The translations under genes were made by a program, and so were the position numbers. Under the pieces are notes generated by a model. That model searched no databases. It was given only the letters and a program-made list of their open reading frames with translations, and was not told where the DNA came from. Positions 52,644 to 61,172 of a stretch of DNA of 64,000 nucleotides are shown piece after piece; the stretch's first letter is position 1; each line of letters starts with the position of its first letter. Location: assembly GCF_013364155.1 (NCBI RefSeq), contig NZ_CP054916.1, positions 6,011,001 through 6,075,000 of the forward strand, written 5' to 3'. The stretch is from Streptomyces sp. NA02950 (GTDB lineage: Bacteria > Actinomycetota > Actinomycetes > Streptomycetales > Streptomycetaceae).

Positions 52644-53048
52644 TCAGAACGGCACCCCGCACCGCAGCAGCACATTGGCGTACGGCCGCGCCTCCCCGGT
52701 CCGCACCACCAGCCGCGCCCCGCCGGTCAGCGCCTTCAGCTCCTCGTGCGGCACCAGCGTCAGCGCCGCGTCGGAGAAGAGCCCCTCGAGCAGCGCGGTC
52801 GCCTCCTTGTTGTGGTCCCGCACCTCGCGCGCGGCCGTGGCCCCCTCGACCACCAGCTCGTCCAGCAGCCCGGTCAGCACCTGCTCGAAGGACGGCACCC
52901 CCAGTACGAGGGCGAGGTCGACCACGACCGGTCCGTCCGGTCCGGAGGGGATCGGCAGACCCGCGTCGCACACCATCACCGTGTCGGTGTGGCCCAACCG
53001 GGCGAGTCCCGCGCTGAGGTGGCGGTTGATGATTCCCGCCCGCTTCAC
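52644..53048 (-). CDS. rbsD: D-ribose pyranase
   Basis: 134 aa from GTG 53048, overlapping the ribokinase stop (GTGA). RbsD/FucU fold: KRAGIINRHLSAGLARLGHTDTVMVCDAGLPIP with the catalytic His20-region and Asp, and C-terminal VRTGEARPYANVLL. It interconverts beta-pyranose and beta-furanose forms of ribose so that ribokinase can act. Last gene of the operon. Confidence 0.95.
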   Translation of the reverse strand: MKRAGIINRHLSAGLARLGHTDTVMVCDAGLPIPSGPDGPVVVDLALVLGVPSFEQVLTGLLDELVVEGATAAREVRDHNKEATALLEGLFSDAALTLVPHEELKALTGGARLVVRTGEARPYANVLLRCGVPF

Positions 53049-53971
53049 AGCCGCGCCACGTCCTCGGCGGTGGGAAACGACTCCTGGGCACCGGCCCGGG
53101 TCACCGCGGCGGCGCCCACGCGCACCGCGAACCACACCGCCGTCTCCAGGTCGTCGCCGGCGCCCAGCCGCCAGGCGAGCGCCCCGGTGAAGGCGTCCCC
53201 GGCGCCCGTGGTGTCCACGGCCTTCACCGGGAGGCTGGGCACCCGGACCGTACGGCCGCCGTCGGCGACGAGCGCGCCCTGCGCGCCCAGGGTCACCACG
53301 ACCGAGCGCGGGCCGCGCGCCAGCAGGGCCGCCGCCCACTCCTCGGGCTCGGCCGAGCCGCCCGCCGGATCGTCACCGAGCAGGAACCGCGCCTCGTGCT
53401 CGTTGACCACCAGCGGATCGCAGACCGCCAGCACCTCGTCGGGCAGCGGCGCCGCCGGTGACGGGTTGAGCACCACCCGAGGCCCCGGCCGCCCGTCCGT
53501 GCCCGCGTCCGCCGCGCGGACCACCTCGGCCACGGTCTCCAGCGGGATCTCCAGCTGGAGCGAGACGACGCGCGCCGAGGCCAGCAGCCGCGCCGCGGCC
53601 CGTACGTCCCCCGGGGTGAGCCGGGCGTTGGCGCCGGGGGAGACCACGATGCTGTTGTCGCCGGACGGATCCACCGCGATCAGCGCGACGCCGGTGGGCG
53701 CGCCGCCGGTGAGCACACCGGAGGTGTCCGCCCCGGCCGTCCGCAGCGAGTCCAGCAGCAGACGGCCGTGCTCGTCGTCGCCGACCCGGGCCAGCAGGGC
53801 CGTACGGGCCCCCAGCCGGGCGGCGGCGACGGCCTGGTTGGCGCCCTTGCCGCCCGGGTGGACGGCCAGGTCGGAACCGAGAACGGTCTCGCCGGGACCG
53901 GGGCGGCGCTCGACCCCGATCACCAGATCGGCGTTGGCGGATCCCACGACCAACAGGTCGTAGTCGTGCAT
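53045..53971 (-). CDS. rbsK: Ribokinase
   Basis: 308 aa, PfkB family. Start YDLLVVGSANADLVIGVERRPGPGETV, then VHPGGKGANQAVAAARLG (substrate site). PfkB signature 2 with the catalytic Asp is VDTTGAGDAFTGALAW. It phosphorylates D-ribose to ribose-5-phosphate. It is coupled to rbsD by a 4-nt overlap and 48 bp downstream of the transporter fusion. Confidence 0.95.
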   Translation of the reverse strand: MHDYDLLVVGSANADLVIGVERRPGPGETVLGSDLAVHPGGKGANQAVAAARLGARTALLARVGDDEHGRLLLDSLRTAGADTSGVLTGGAPTGVALIAVDPSGDNSIVVSPGANARLTPGDVRAAARLLASARVVSLQLEIPLETVAEVVRAADAGTDGRPGPRVVLNPSPAAPLPDEVLAVCDPLVVNEHEARFLLGDDPAGGSAEPEEWAAALLARGPRSVVVTLGAQGALVADGGRTVRVPSLPVKAVDTTGAGDAFTGALAWRLGAGDDLETAVWFAVRVGAAAVTRAGAQESFPTAEDVARL

Positions 53972-54019
53972 GTGTGTACGTCCCTTCGCGTTACGGGTGC
54001 CGACGGACGCGCCCCGGGC

Positions 54020-55966
54020 TCACTTGGCCGCGACGACCTTGACCGGCACCTTCACCGTCTCGTCGACCCGCTGGCCCTTGGCGGCCCTGATCGCGTTGCG
54101 CACGGCCATCTTCCCCAGCTCCCGGGGCTGCTGGGCGACGGTCGCGGCGAGGGTTCCGCTCCGCACCGCCGTGAGGCCGTCCGGGGTGCCGTCGAAGCCG
54201 ACGACCTTCACGGACTTGCCCGCCTTGGAGCCCAGCGCCCTGACCGCGCCGAGCGCCATCTCGTCGTTCTCGGCGAAGACCCCGTCGACACCGGGGTGGG
54301 CCTGGAGCAGGTTGGTGGTCACGTCCAGCGCCTTGGCCCGGTCGAAGTCGGCGGGCTGCTTGCCGACGACCTTGATGCCCGGGTACGCCTTCAGGCCCTC
54401 CGCGAAGCCCTGCCCGCGCTCGCGCGAGGCCGAGGTTCCGGCGACGCCCTGGAGCACCAGGATCCTGCCCTTGCCGCCGAGCCGTTCGGCCAGCGTCTTC
54501 GCGGCCAGTCTGCCGCCCGCGATGTTGTCGGAGGCCACCAGGGTCTCGATATCGGCCTTGTTGACGCCGCGGTCGGCGGCGAGCACCGGGATACCGGCCT
54601 TGTTGGCGGCCTTGACGGACGGGCCCGCGGCATCGGAGTCGACCGGGTTGATGATGATCGACGTCATGTTCTGGCTGGTGAAGTTCTGGATCTGATTGGC
54701 CTGTTGGGAGGCGTCGTTCTGGGCGTCGGTGACGGTGAGGCTGACCCCGGCGGCCTTGGCCTCCTCCTGCGCGCCCGCCTTCAGCTGCACGAAGAAGGGG
54801 TTGTTGAGGGTGGAGACCGACAGGCCCACCTTGGTGTCCTCGCCCCCGGAGCCGCCCGAGTGCAGGAAGGAGGAGGCCAGCACCACGGCGCCGACGGCCA
54901 CCGCGGCCACCGCGAACCGCCCCGCCGTGGCGGCCGCTTTACGGCCCGGCTCCTTCGGCCCTCCGGCCGGATCGCCGGGCGCGGCCGGACGGGAGCCCGC
55001 GCGGCGGCGCAGGGTGTCCAGCAGCACGGCGAGCGCGATGACCACACCGATGACGACCTGCTGCCAGAAGGCGGACACCTCCAGCAGGTTGAGCCCGTTG
55101 CGCAGTACCGCGAGGATCAGCGCGCCGATCAGCGTGCCGGACGCCTTGCCGACCCCGCCGGACAGGCTCGCGCCGCCGATGACCACCGCAGCGATGGCGT
55201 CCAGTTCGTAGCCGACCGCCGCCTGCGGCTGGGCCGAGGACAGCCGCGAGGCCAGCACGATGCCCGCCACGGCCGCGAAACCGCCGGAGAGCGCGTAGAC
55301 GACCAGCTTCTGGCGCGCCACGCGGATCCCGGAGAGGCGGGCCGCCTCCTCGTTGCCGCCGATCGCGTACATCGCCCGGCCCGCGTAGGTACGGCCGAGC
55401 ACACCCGCGGTGATCAGGCCCATCACGATCATCACGATCACCGGGACCGGCAGCCAGCCGCCGAGGGTGTCACCGAGGCCGGAGACCGCGTCGGGGACGG
55501 CGATCGGGCTGCCCTGGGAGATGACCAGCGCCAGACCGCGGCCGATCGACAGCATCGCGAGCGTGGCGATGAACGGCGGCAGTTTGCCGTACGAGACCAG
55601 CGCCCCGCTGACCAGGCCGCAGGCGATACCGGTGGCGACGGCGAGCAGCGCCGCCGGCCACACCGGCAGCCCCTGTGACGTGGCGGACCAGGCGAGCACG
55701 GTGGCCGAGAGCGCGGCCACCGAGCCGACGGACAGGTCGATGCCCGCGGAGACGATGACGAAGGTGACACCGAAGGCGAGGATCGCGGTGACCGCCGCCT
55801 GGACGCCCACGTTGAGGAGATTGTCGGTGGTGAGGAAGTCGCCGGAGAGCAGCGACATGGCCGCCACCAGCAGTACCAGGGCGCTCAGCGCGCCGTTGTC
55901 GAGCAGCACGCGGCGCAGCACCGCCGGGCCCCCGGGGTTCGTGCTCGTGAGCATGTCAGTTGCCAC
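54020..55966 (-). CDS. Ribose ABC transporter permease fused to substrate-binding protein (RbsC-RbsB)
   Basis: 648 aa from GTG 55966 (GGAGGG 5 nt upstream). Residues about 15-330 are an RbsC-type permease with 8-10 helices (GVTFVIVSAGIDLSVGSVAAL, GRGLALVISQG, YAIGGNEEAARLSGI). A Pro/Gly/Lys linker and one extra helix (AGRFAVAAVAVGAVVLASSF) then lead to an RbsB-type binding protein (about 372-648): VGLSVSTLNNPFFVQLKAGAQEEA, SIIINPVDSDAAGPSV, GVAGTSASRERGQGF, VFAENDEMALGAVRAL, VVGFDGTPDGL. The extra helix tethers the binding domain to the outside. The start overlaps the rbsA stop. Confidence 0.94.
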   Translation of the reverse strand: MATDMLTSTNPGGPAVLRRVLLDNGALSALVLLVAAMSLLSGDFLTTDNLLNVGVQAAVTAILAFGVTFVIVSAGIDLSVGSVAALSATVLAWSATSQGLPVWPAALLAVATGIACGLVSGALVSYGKLPPFIATLAMLSIGRGLALVISQGSPIAVPDAVSGLGDTLGGWLPVPVIVMIVMGLITAGVLGRTYAGRAMYAIGGNEEAARLSGIRVARQKLVVYALSGGFAAVAGIVLASRLSSAQPQAAVGYELDAIAAVVIGGASLSGGVGKASGTLIGALILAVLRNGLNLLEVSAFWQQVVIGVVIALAVLLDTLRRRAGSRPAAPGDPAGGPKEPGRKAAATAGRFAVAAVAVGAVVLASSFLHSGGSGGEDTKVGLSVSTLNNPFFVQLKAGAQEEAKAAGVSLTVTDAQNDASQQANQIQNFTSQNMTSIIINPVDSDAAGPSVKAANKAGIPVLAADRGVNKADIETLVASDNIAGGRLAAKTLAERLGGKGRILVLQGVAGTSASRERGQGFAEGLKAYPGIKVVGKQPADFDRAKALDVTTNLLQAHPGVDGVFAENDEMALGAVRALGSKAGKSVKVVGFDGTPDGLTAVRSGTLAATVAQQPRELGKMAVRNAIRAAKGQRVDETVKVPVKVVAAK

Positions 55967-57548
55967 GAGTGCCCTCCTTCTCCGTGACGCCGACGCCTTC
56001 GTCGGTGTCTTTGGCGTCTTTGGCGGCTTTGACGTCCTTCACTGCCAGGGCCATCACGGCGTCCTGGGTCGCTTCCCGCGCGGTCAGCTCTCCGGCGATC
56101 CGGCCCTGGGACATCACCAGGACGCGGTCGCTCATCCCCAGCACCTCGGGGAGGTCGCTGGAGATCATCAGGACGGCGTGGCCCGATGCGGTGAGTTCAT
56201 TGATGAGCTGGTAGATCTCGACCTTGGCGCCCACGTCGATGCCGCGGGTCGGCTCGTCGAGGATCAGCACCCTGCTCTTGGCGAGCAGCCATTTGCCGAT
56301 GACGACCTTCTGCTGATTGCCGCCGGAGAGGGTGCGCACCCGCTGGTCGAGACCGGCCATCCGGACGGCCAGCTGTCCCGCGACGCGCGCGGCGGCGCGC
56401 CGCTGCCCGGCCCGGTCGACGATGCCCGCGCGGGTGGCGGACCGCAGGGTCACCAGGCCGAGGTTCTCCTGCACGGAGGCGTCCAGGACCAGGCCCTGGC
56501 CCTTGCGGTCCTCCGGCACCAGGCCGACACCGGCGGCCATGGCGGCCACCACGTCATGGCGGGGCAGGGGAACGCCCGCGACCTCGACGGTGCCGGAGTC
56601 GTAGGGGTCGGCGCCGAACAGCGCCCGCACCACCTCGGTGCGGCCCGCGCCCACCAGACCGGCCAGGCCCACCACTTCACCGGCGCGCACCTCGAAGCCG
56701 ATGTCGTGGAAGCTGCCGTCGCGGGTGAGCCCCTCGACCTTCAGCAGCGGTTCACCGGCGTCGGCCCGCTCGCGCGGGTACTGCTGCTCGATGGAGCGGC
56801 CGACCATCAGCCGCACCAGCTCGTCCTGGTCGGTGGCGGCCGGGACCTGGGTGACGCTGCGGCCGTCGCGCAGGACGGTGACCCGGTCGCCCAGGGCGGC
56901 GATCTCCTCCAGGTGGTGGGTGATGAAGACGACGCCCACCCCGTCCTCGCGCAGGGCGCGCACGATCCGGAAGAGCTTGTCGACCTCCTCGGTGGTGAGC
57001 ACCGCGGTCGGTTCGTCCATGATCAGTACGCGCGCCTCCAGGCTGAGCGCCTTGGCGATCTCGACCATCTGGAGCCGGGCGATGCCCAGGTCCCGCACCC
57101 GGGTCTTGGGGGAGACGTCCACCCCGACCCGGGCGAGGAGTCCGGCGGCGCGCCGGTGCATCGTATGACGGTCGATCATGCCGAAGCGGCGCGGCTGGCG
57201 GCCCAGGAAGATGTTCTCGGCGACGCTGAGGTCGGGGACCAGGTTGAACTCCTGGTAGATGGTGGCGATACCGAGCCGTTCGGCGTCCTGGGCATTGCCG
57301 ATGCGTACCTCGCCGCCGTCGACGAGGATGCGGCCGCCGTCGGGACGATGGGCACCGGAGAGCATCTTGATGAGCGTGCTCTTGCCCGCGCCGTTCTCGC
57401 CCAGCAGGACGTGCACCTCACCGCGGCGCAGATCGAAGTCGACGCCGTCCAGGGCGACCACACCGGGGAAGGTCTTGCGGACGCCCTCCATCCGCAGCAG
57501 TTCGGAGTCCGGGCGCGGCGGCTCGGTGACACAGGGCGTCGTGCTCAT
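55956..57548 (-). CDS. rbsA: Ribose ABC transporter ATPase (two NBDs)
   Basis: 530 aa with tandem nucleotide-binding domains of the sugar-import type. NBD1: LLGENGAGKSTLIKMLSG, IYQEFNLVPDLSVAENIFLG, LIMDEPTAVLT; its signature region RLQMVEIAKAL is atypical as usual in this family. NBD2: GLVGAGRTEVVRALFG, LSGGNQQKVVIGKWL, LILDEPTRGIDVGAK. The Lys-rich tail is unusual. ATG overlaps the upstream lacI-type stop (ATGA) and its end overlaps the permease fusion, so all are translated as one unit. Confidence 0.95.
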   Translation of the reverse strand: MSTTPCVTEPPRPDSELLRMEGVRKTFPGVVALDGVDFDLRRGEVHVLLGENGAGKSTLIKMLSGAHRPDGGRILVDGGEVRIGNAQDAERLGIATIYQEFNLVPDLSVAENIFLGRQPRRFGMIDRHTMHRRAAGLLARVGVDVSPKTRVRDLGIARLQMVEIAKALSLEARVLIMDEPTAVLTTEEVDKLFRIVRALREDGVGVVFITHHLEEIAALGDRVTVLRDGRSVTQVPAATDQDELVRLMVGRSIEQQYPRERADAGEPLLKVEGLTRDGSFHDIGFEVRAGEVVGLAGLVGAGRTEVVRALFGADPYDSGTVEVAGVPLPRHDVVAAMAAGVGLVPEDRKGQGLVLDASVQENLGLVTLRSATRAGIVDRAGQRRAAARVAGQLAVRMAGLDQRVRTLSGGNQQKVVIGKWLLAKSRVLILDEPTRGIDVGAKVEIYQLINELTASGHAVLMISSDLPEVLGMSDRVLVMSQGRIAGELTAREATQDAVMALAVKDVKAAKDAKDTDEGVGVTEKEGTRGN

Positions 57549-58561
57549 GGCGTGCTCCCTTCGGGCTCGCCGCACGAGCGGCGGGTGACCAGGCGGGCGG
57601 AGAGGGTCACCGACTCCGCGGGGCGGCCCTCGACGAGGTCGACCAGCGCGCGGACGGCCGCGCGGCCGAGATCCCCGGTCGGCTGGGCGATGGCGGTGAT
57701 CGGCGGATCGGTGTGGACGAACCACGGGATGTCGTCGAACGCGGCGAGCGCGATGTCGTCGGGCACCCGCAGCCCGCGGGCACGGATCTCGTCCATCGCG
57801 CCGAGCGCCATCAGGTTGTCCGCGGCGAAGACCGCGTCCGGGGGGTGCGGCAGATCGAGGAAGCGGGCGGTGACCCGGCGTCCGCTGTCCGCCTGGAAGT
57901 CGCCCTGGCCGATGTGGCCGTCGTCCAGTGCGAGACCGAACTCCCGCAGCGCCGCGCGGAAGGCGTCCACCCGCTCGCGTCCGGTGGTCGTGGCCGCCGG
58001 GCCCGCGATGATGGCGAGCCTGCGGTGGCCGAGCGCGTGCAGATGGGCCACCAGATCGCGGATGGCGTCCCGGCCGTCGGTGCGCACCACCGGCACCCCG
58101 GCCAGGCCCTCGCCCTCGATCCAGCGGTCGACGAAGACCATGGGTGTCCCGGTGCGGGCGGCGTCCAGCATCATCGGCGAGCCGCCGTCGGTGGGGGAGA
58201 CCAGCAGCCCGTCGATACGGCGGTCCATCAGGGTGCGGACGTGGTGGTCCTGGAGATCGGGCCGTTCATCGGCGTTGCCGATCACCACGCTGTAGCCGAG
58301 GTCGCGGGCAGCGTCCTCGACGGAGCGGGCCAACTCGGTGAAGAAAGGATTCAGCACATCGCTGATGACCAGTCCGAGCGCCCGGGTCTGGTCGGTGCGC
58401 AGCGAGCGGGCCACGGCGTTGGGGCGGTAGCCGAGGGCGGCGACGGCGGCCAGTACGCGCTCCCGGGTGTCCGCGCGGACGGAGGGGTGATGGTTGAGCA
58501 CCCGCGAAACCGTCGCGACGGAGACCCCGGCCCGTTGCGCCACGTCCTTGATGGCCGGCAT
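57545..58561 (-). CDS. rbsR: LacI-family repressor of the ribose operon
   Basis: 338 aa from ATG 58561 with GAGGAGGTGG upstream. HTH: MPAIKDVAQRAGVSVATVSRVLNHHPSVRADT. Periplasmic-binding-like domain: ALGLVISDVLNPFFTELARSVEDAA, PMVFVDRWIEGEG, RRLAIIAGPAATTTG, AVFAADNLMALGAMDEIRARGLRVPDDIALAAFDDIPWF. It is the first gene of the ribose operon, overlapping rbsA by 4 nt, so it autoregulates through the two upstream operators. Confidence 0.93.
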   Translation of the reverse strand: MPAIKDVAQRAGVSVATVSRVLNHHPSVRADTRERVLAAVAALGYRPNAVARSLRTDQTRALGLVISDVLNPFFTELARSVEDAARDLGYSVVIGNADERPDLQDHHVRTLMDRRIDGLLVSPTDGGSPMMLDAARTGTPMVFVDRWIEGEGLAGVPVVRTDGRDAIRDLVAHLHALGHRRLAIIAGPAATTTGRERVDAFRAALREFGLALDDGHIGQGDFQADSGRRVTARFLDLPHPPDAVFAADNLMALGAMDEIRARGLRVPDDIALAAFDDIPWFVHTDPPITAIAQPTGDLGRAAVRALVDLVEGRPAESVTLSARLVTRRSCGEPEGSTP

Positions 58562-58575
58562 CGTCCACCTCCTCG

Positions 58576-58614
58576 TGGAATCGATTACACGGAGGATTGG
58601 AATCGATTACACGG
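58576..58614. promoter_or_regulatory. Two direct copies of the ribose operator
   Basis: TGGAATCGATTACACGG occurs at 58576-58592 and again, identically, at 58598-58614. The 22-bp period equals two helical turns. Each copy centres on AATCGATT, read as GTAATCGATTCC on the other strand, a LacI-type operator. They begin 15 bp upstream of the repressor start. Confidence 0.85.
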
Positions 58615-58779
58615 GATGTGGACAAGGGCTCGGTCCGGCCCGAAACCGGATCGTGATGCTCCGCACCGGTCACCGCCGGTCCGCCGCCGAGGGGCGCCGG
58701 GGTTTCCACAGCCGCCGGTTTTTCCACAGCCCCGCACCGCTCCGCACCGCCTGTCGGGCCCCGGCGGTACGGTCGGTCC

Positions 58780-61020
58780 ATGCTCAAACTCGCGGTGGTC
58801 GAAGGCGTTCTGGAGCGGATCACCTATGCCAATGAGGAGAACGGCTATACGGTCGCGCGGGTCGACACCGGCCGTGGCGCGGGCGATCTGCTGACCGTCG
58901 TGGGCTCGCTGCTGGGCGCCCAGCCGGGTGAGTCGCTGCGGATGGAGGGCCGCTGGGGCTCCCACCCGCAGTACGGCAAGCAGTTCACCGTGGAGAACTA
59001 CACAACCGTCCTCCCCGCCACCGTCCAGGGCATCCGCCGCTATCTGGGCTCCGGTCTGATCAAGGGGATCGGCCCGCGGATCGCCGACCGCATCACCGAG
59101 CACTTCGGTATCGAGACCCTGGACGTCATCGAGCAGCGGCCGGAGCGGCTGATCGAGGTCCCCGGCCTCGGCCCCAAGCGCACCAAGATGATCGGGGCGG
59201 CCTGGGAGGAGCAGAAGGCCATCAAGGAGGTCATGATCTTCCTCCAGGGCGTCGGCGTCTCCACCTCCATCGCGGTGCGGATCTACAAGAAGTACGGGGA
59301 CGCCTCGATCTCCGTGGTGAAGAACGAGCCGTACCGGCTGGCGGCCGATGTCTGGGGCATCGGCTTCCTCACCGCAGACAAGATCGCCCAGTCGGTCGGC
59401 ATCCCGCACGACAGCCCCGACCGGGTCAAGGCCGGTCTCCAGTACGCCCTGTCCCAGTCCACGGACAACGGTCACTGCTATCTCCCCGAGGAGCAACTGA
59501 TCGCGGACGCCGTGAAGTTGCTCCAGGTCGACACCGGTCTGGTGATCGACTGCCTGGGGGAGCTCGCCGCCGAGGAGGGGGTGGTGCGCGAGCGGGTCCC
59601 CGCCCCGGACGGCGGCGATCCGGTCGCGGCGGTCTATCTGGTCCCCTTCCACCGCGCGGAGATCTCCCTGGCCGGTCAGGTGCTGAGGCTGCTGCGCACC
59701 GAGGAGGACCGGATGCCCGCCTTCCAGGGGGTGGACTGGGAGAAGGCACTGACCTGGCTGGCCGGTCGCACCGGCGCCGAGCTGGCCCCCGAGCAGCGGG
59801 AGGCGGTGCGGCTCGCGCTCACCGAGAAGGTCGCGGTGCTCACCGGCGGCCCGGGGTGCGGCAAGTCCTTCACCGTCCGGTCCGTGGTGGAGCTGGCCCG
59901 CGCCAAGAAGGCGAAGGTGGTGCTGGCCGCCCCCACCGGCCGGGCCGCCAAGCGGCTCGCCGAGCTGACCGGCGCCGATGCCTCCACCGTCCACCGGCTG
60001 CTGGAGCTCAAGCCCGGCGGCGACGCCGCGTACGACCGGGATCGTCCGCTCGACGCCGATCTGGTGGTGGTCGACGAGGCGTCCATGCTCGATCTGCTGC
60101 TGGCCAACAAGCTGGTCAAGGCGGTCCCGCCGGGTGCGCATCTGCTCTTCGTCGGCGATGTGGACCAGCTGCCCAGCGTCGGCGCCGGGGAGGTGCTGCG
60201 CGATCTGCTGGCCCCCGGCGGCCCGGTCCCGGCGGTGCGGCTGACCAGGATCTTCCGCCAGGCTCAGCAGTCCGGAGTGGTCACCAACGCCCACCGGATC
60301 AACGAGGGGGTGCCGCCGCTCACCCAGGGGCTGTCCGACTTCTTTCTCTTCGCCGAGGACGACACCGAGGAGGCCGGGCGGCTCACGGTCGATGTCGCGG
60401 CCCGCCGCATCCCCGCCAAATTCGGTCTGGACCCCCGGCGTGACGTGCAGGTTCTCGCCCCGATGCACCGCGGCCCGGCGGGCGCGGGCGCGCTGAACGG
60501 ACTGCTTCAGCAGGCCATCACCCCCGCCCGCCCGGACCTCCCGGAGCGCCGTTTCGGCGGCCGGATCTTCCGCGTCGGCGACAAGGTGACCCAGATCCGT
60601 AACAATTATGAGAAAGGGGCCAATGGGGTCTTCAACGGCACGGTTGGAGTCGTCACCTCCCTCGACACCGACGAGCAGCGGCTGACCGTGCTGACGGACG
60701 AGGACGAGGAGGTGCCGTACGACTTCGACGAGCTGGACGAGCTGGCTCACGCCTATGCGGTGACCATCCACCGCTCCCAGGGCAGTGAGTACCCGGCCGT
60801 CGTGATTCCGGTGACCACCGGAGCCTGGATGATGTTGCAGCGCAATCTGCTCTACACGGCGGTGACCCGCGCCAAGCGCCTTGTGGTGCTGGTCGGCTCG
60901 CGCCGCGCGCTGGGGCAGGCGGTGCGTACGGTCTCGGCGGGAAGGCGCTGCACGGCACTGGACCACCGGCTCGGCGGCGATGTACGAGTCGAGAGTGCCA
61001 TGAGGGTTTCCGAACGATGA
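58780..61020 (+). CDS. recD2: RecD2-type SF1B DNA helicase
   Basis: 746 aa. N-terminal OB and helix-hairpin-helix region (about 1-210; GLIKGIGPRIADRITEHFG, VPGLGPKRTKMIG, VWGIGFLTADKIAQSVGI) is typical of RecD2. The helicase core has GGPGCGKSFTV (Walker A near residue 355), VVVDEASMLDL (motif II), FVGDVDQLPSVGAG (motif III), an SH3-like insert and AYAVTIHRSQGSEYPAVVIPV with LYTAVTRAKRLVVLVG (motifs V-VI). It unwinds DNA 5' to 3' in the absence of RecBC. It precedes citA, as in S. coelicolor by memory. Confidence 0.95.
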   Translation: MLKLAVVEGVLERITYANEENGYTVARVDTGRGAGDLLTVVGSLLGAQPGESLRMEGRWGSHPQYGKQFTVENYTTVLPATVQGIRRYLGSGLIKGIGPRIADRITEHFGIETLDVIEQRPERLIEVPGLGPKRTKMIGAAWEEQKAIKEVMIFLQGVGVSTSIAVRIYKKYGDASISVVKNEPYRLAADVWGIGFLTADKIAQSVGIPHDSPDRVKAGLQYALSQSTDNGHCYLPEEQLIADAVKLLQVDTGLVIDCLGELAAEEGVVRERVPAPDGGDPVAAVYLVPFHRAEISLAGQVLRLLRTEEDRMPAFQGVDWEKALTWLAGRTGAELAPEQREAVRLALTEKVAVLTGGPGCGKSFTVRSVVELARAKKAKVVLAAPTGRAAKRLAELTGADASTVHRLLELKPGGDAAYDRDRPLDADLVVVDEASMLDLLLANKLVKAVPPGAHLLFVGDVDQLPSVGAGEVLRDLLAPGGPVPAVRLTRIFRQAQQSGVVTNAHRINEGVPPLTQGLSDFFLFAEDDTEEAGRLTVDVAARRIPAKFGLDPRRDVQVLAPMHRGPAGAGALNGLLQQAITPARPDLPERRFGGRIFRVGDKVTQIRNNYEKGANGVFNGTVGVVTSLDTDEQRLTVLTDEDEEVPYDFDELDELAHAYAVTIHRSQGSEYPAVVIPVTTGAWMMLQRNLLYTAVTRAKRLVVLVGSRRALGQAVRTVSAGRRCTALDHRLGGDVRVESAMRVSER

Positions 61021-61045
61021 CGAACGGGGCAGGATGGGCGTGAAA

Positions 61046-61062
61046 GCGGCACTGAGTGCCGC
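61046..61062. repeat. Short palindrome between recD2 and citA
   Basis: GCGGCACT-G-AGTGCCGC, 8-bp arms with one centre base, 25 bp past recD2 and 110 bp before citA. It could be a weak recD2 terminator or an operator at the citA promoter. Confidence 0.5.
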
Positions 61063-61172
61063 CAAAAGGCCCATTGGCCGACCCCGAGTGCACGTCCATC
61101 GTCCGGATGGGGGAAGGTGGGGGGAGTCAGGGCACCTCGAAGAAGAGAACCAGGACGTCGGTGAGGGATGAC

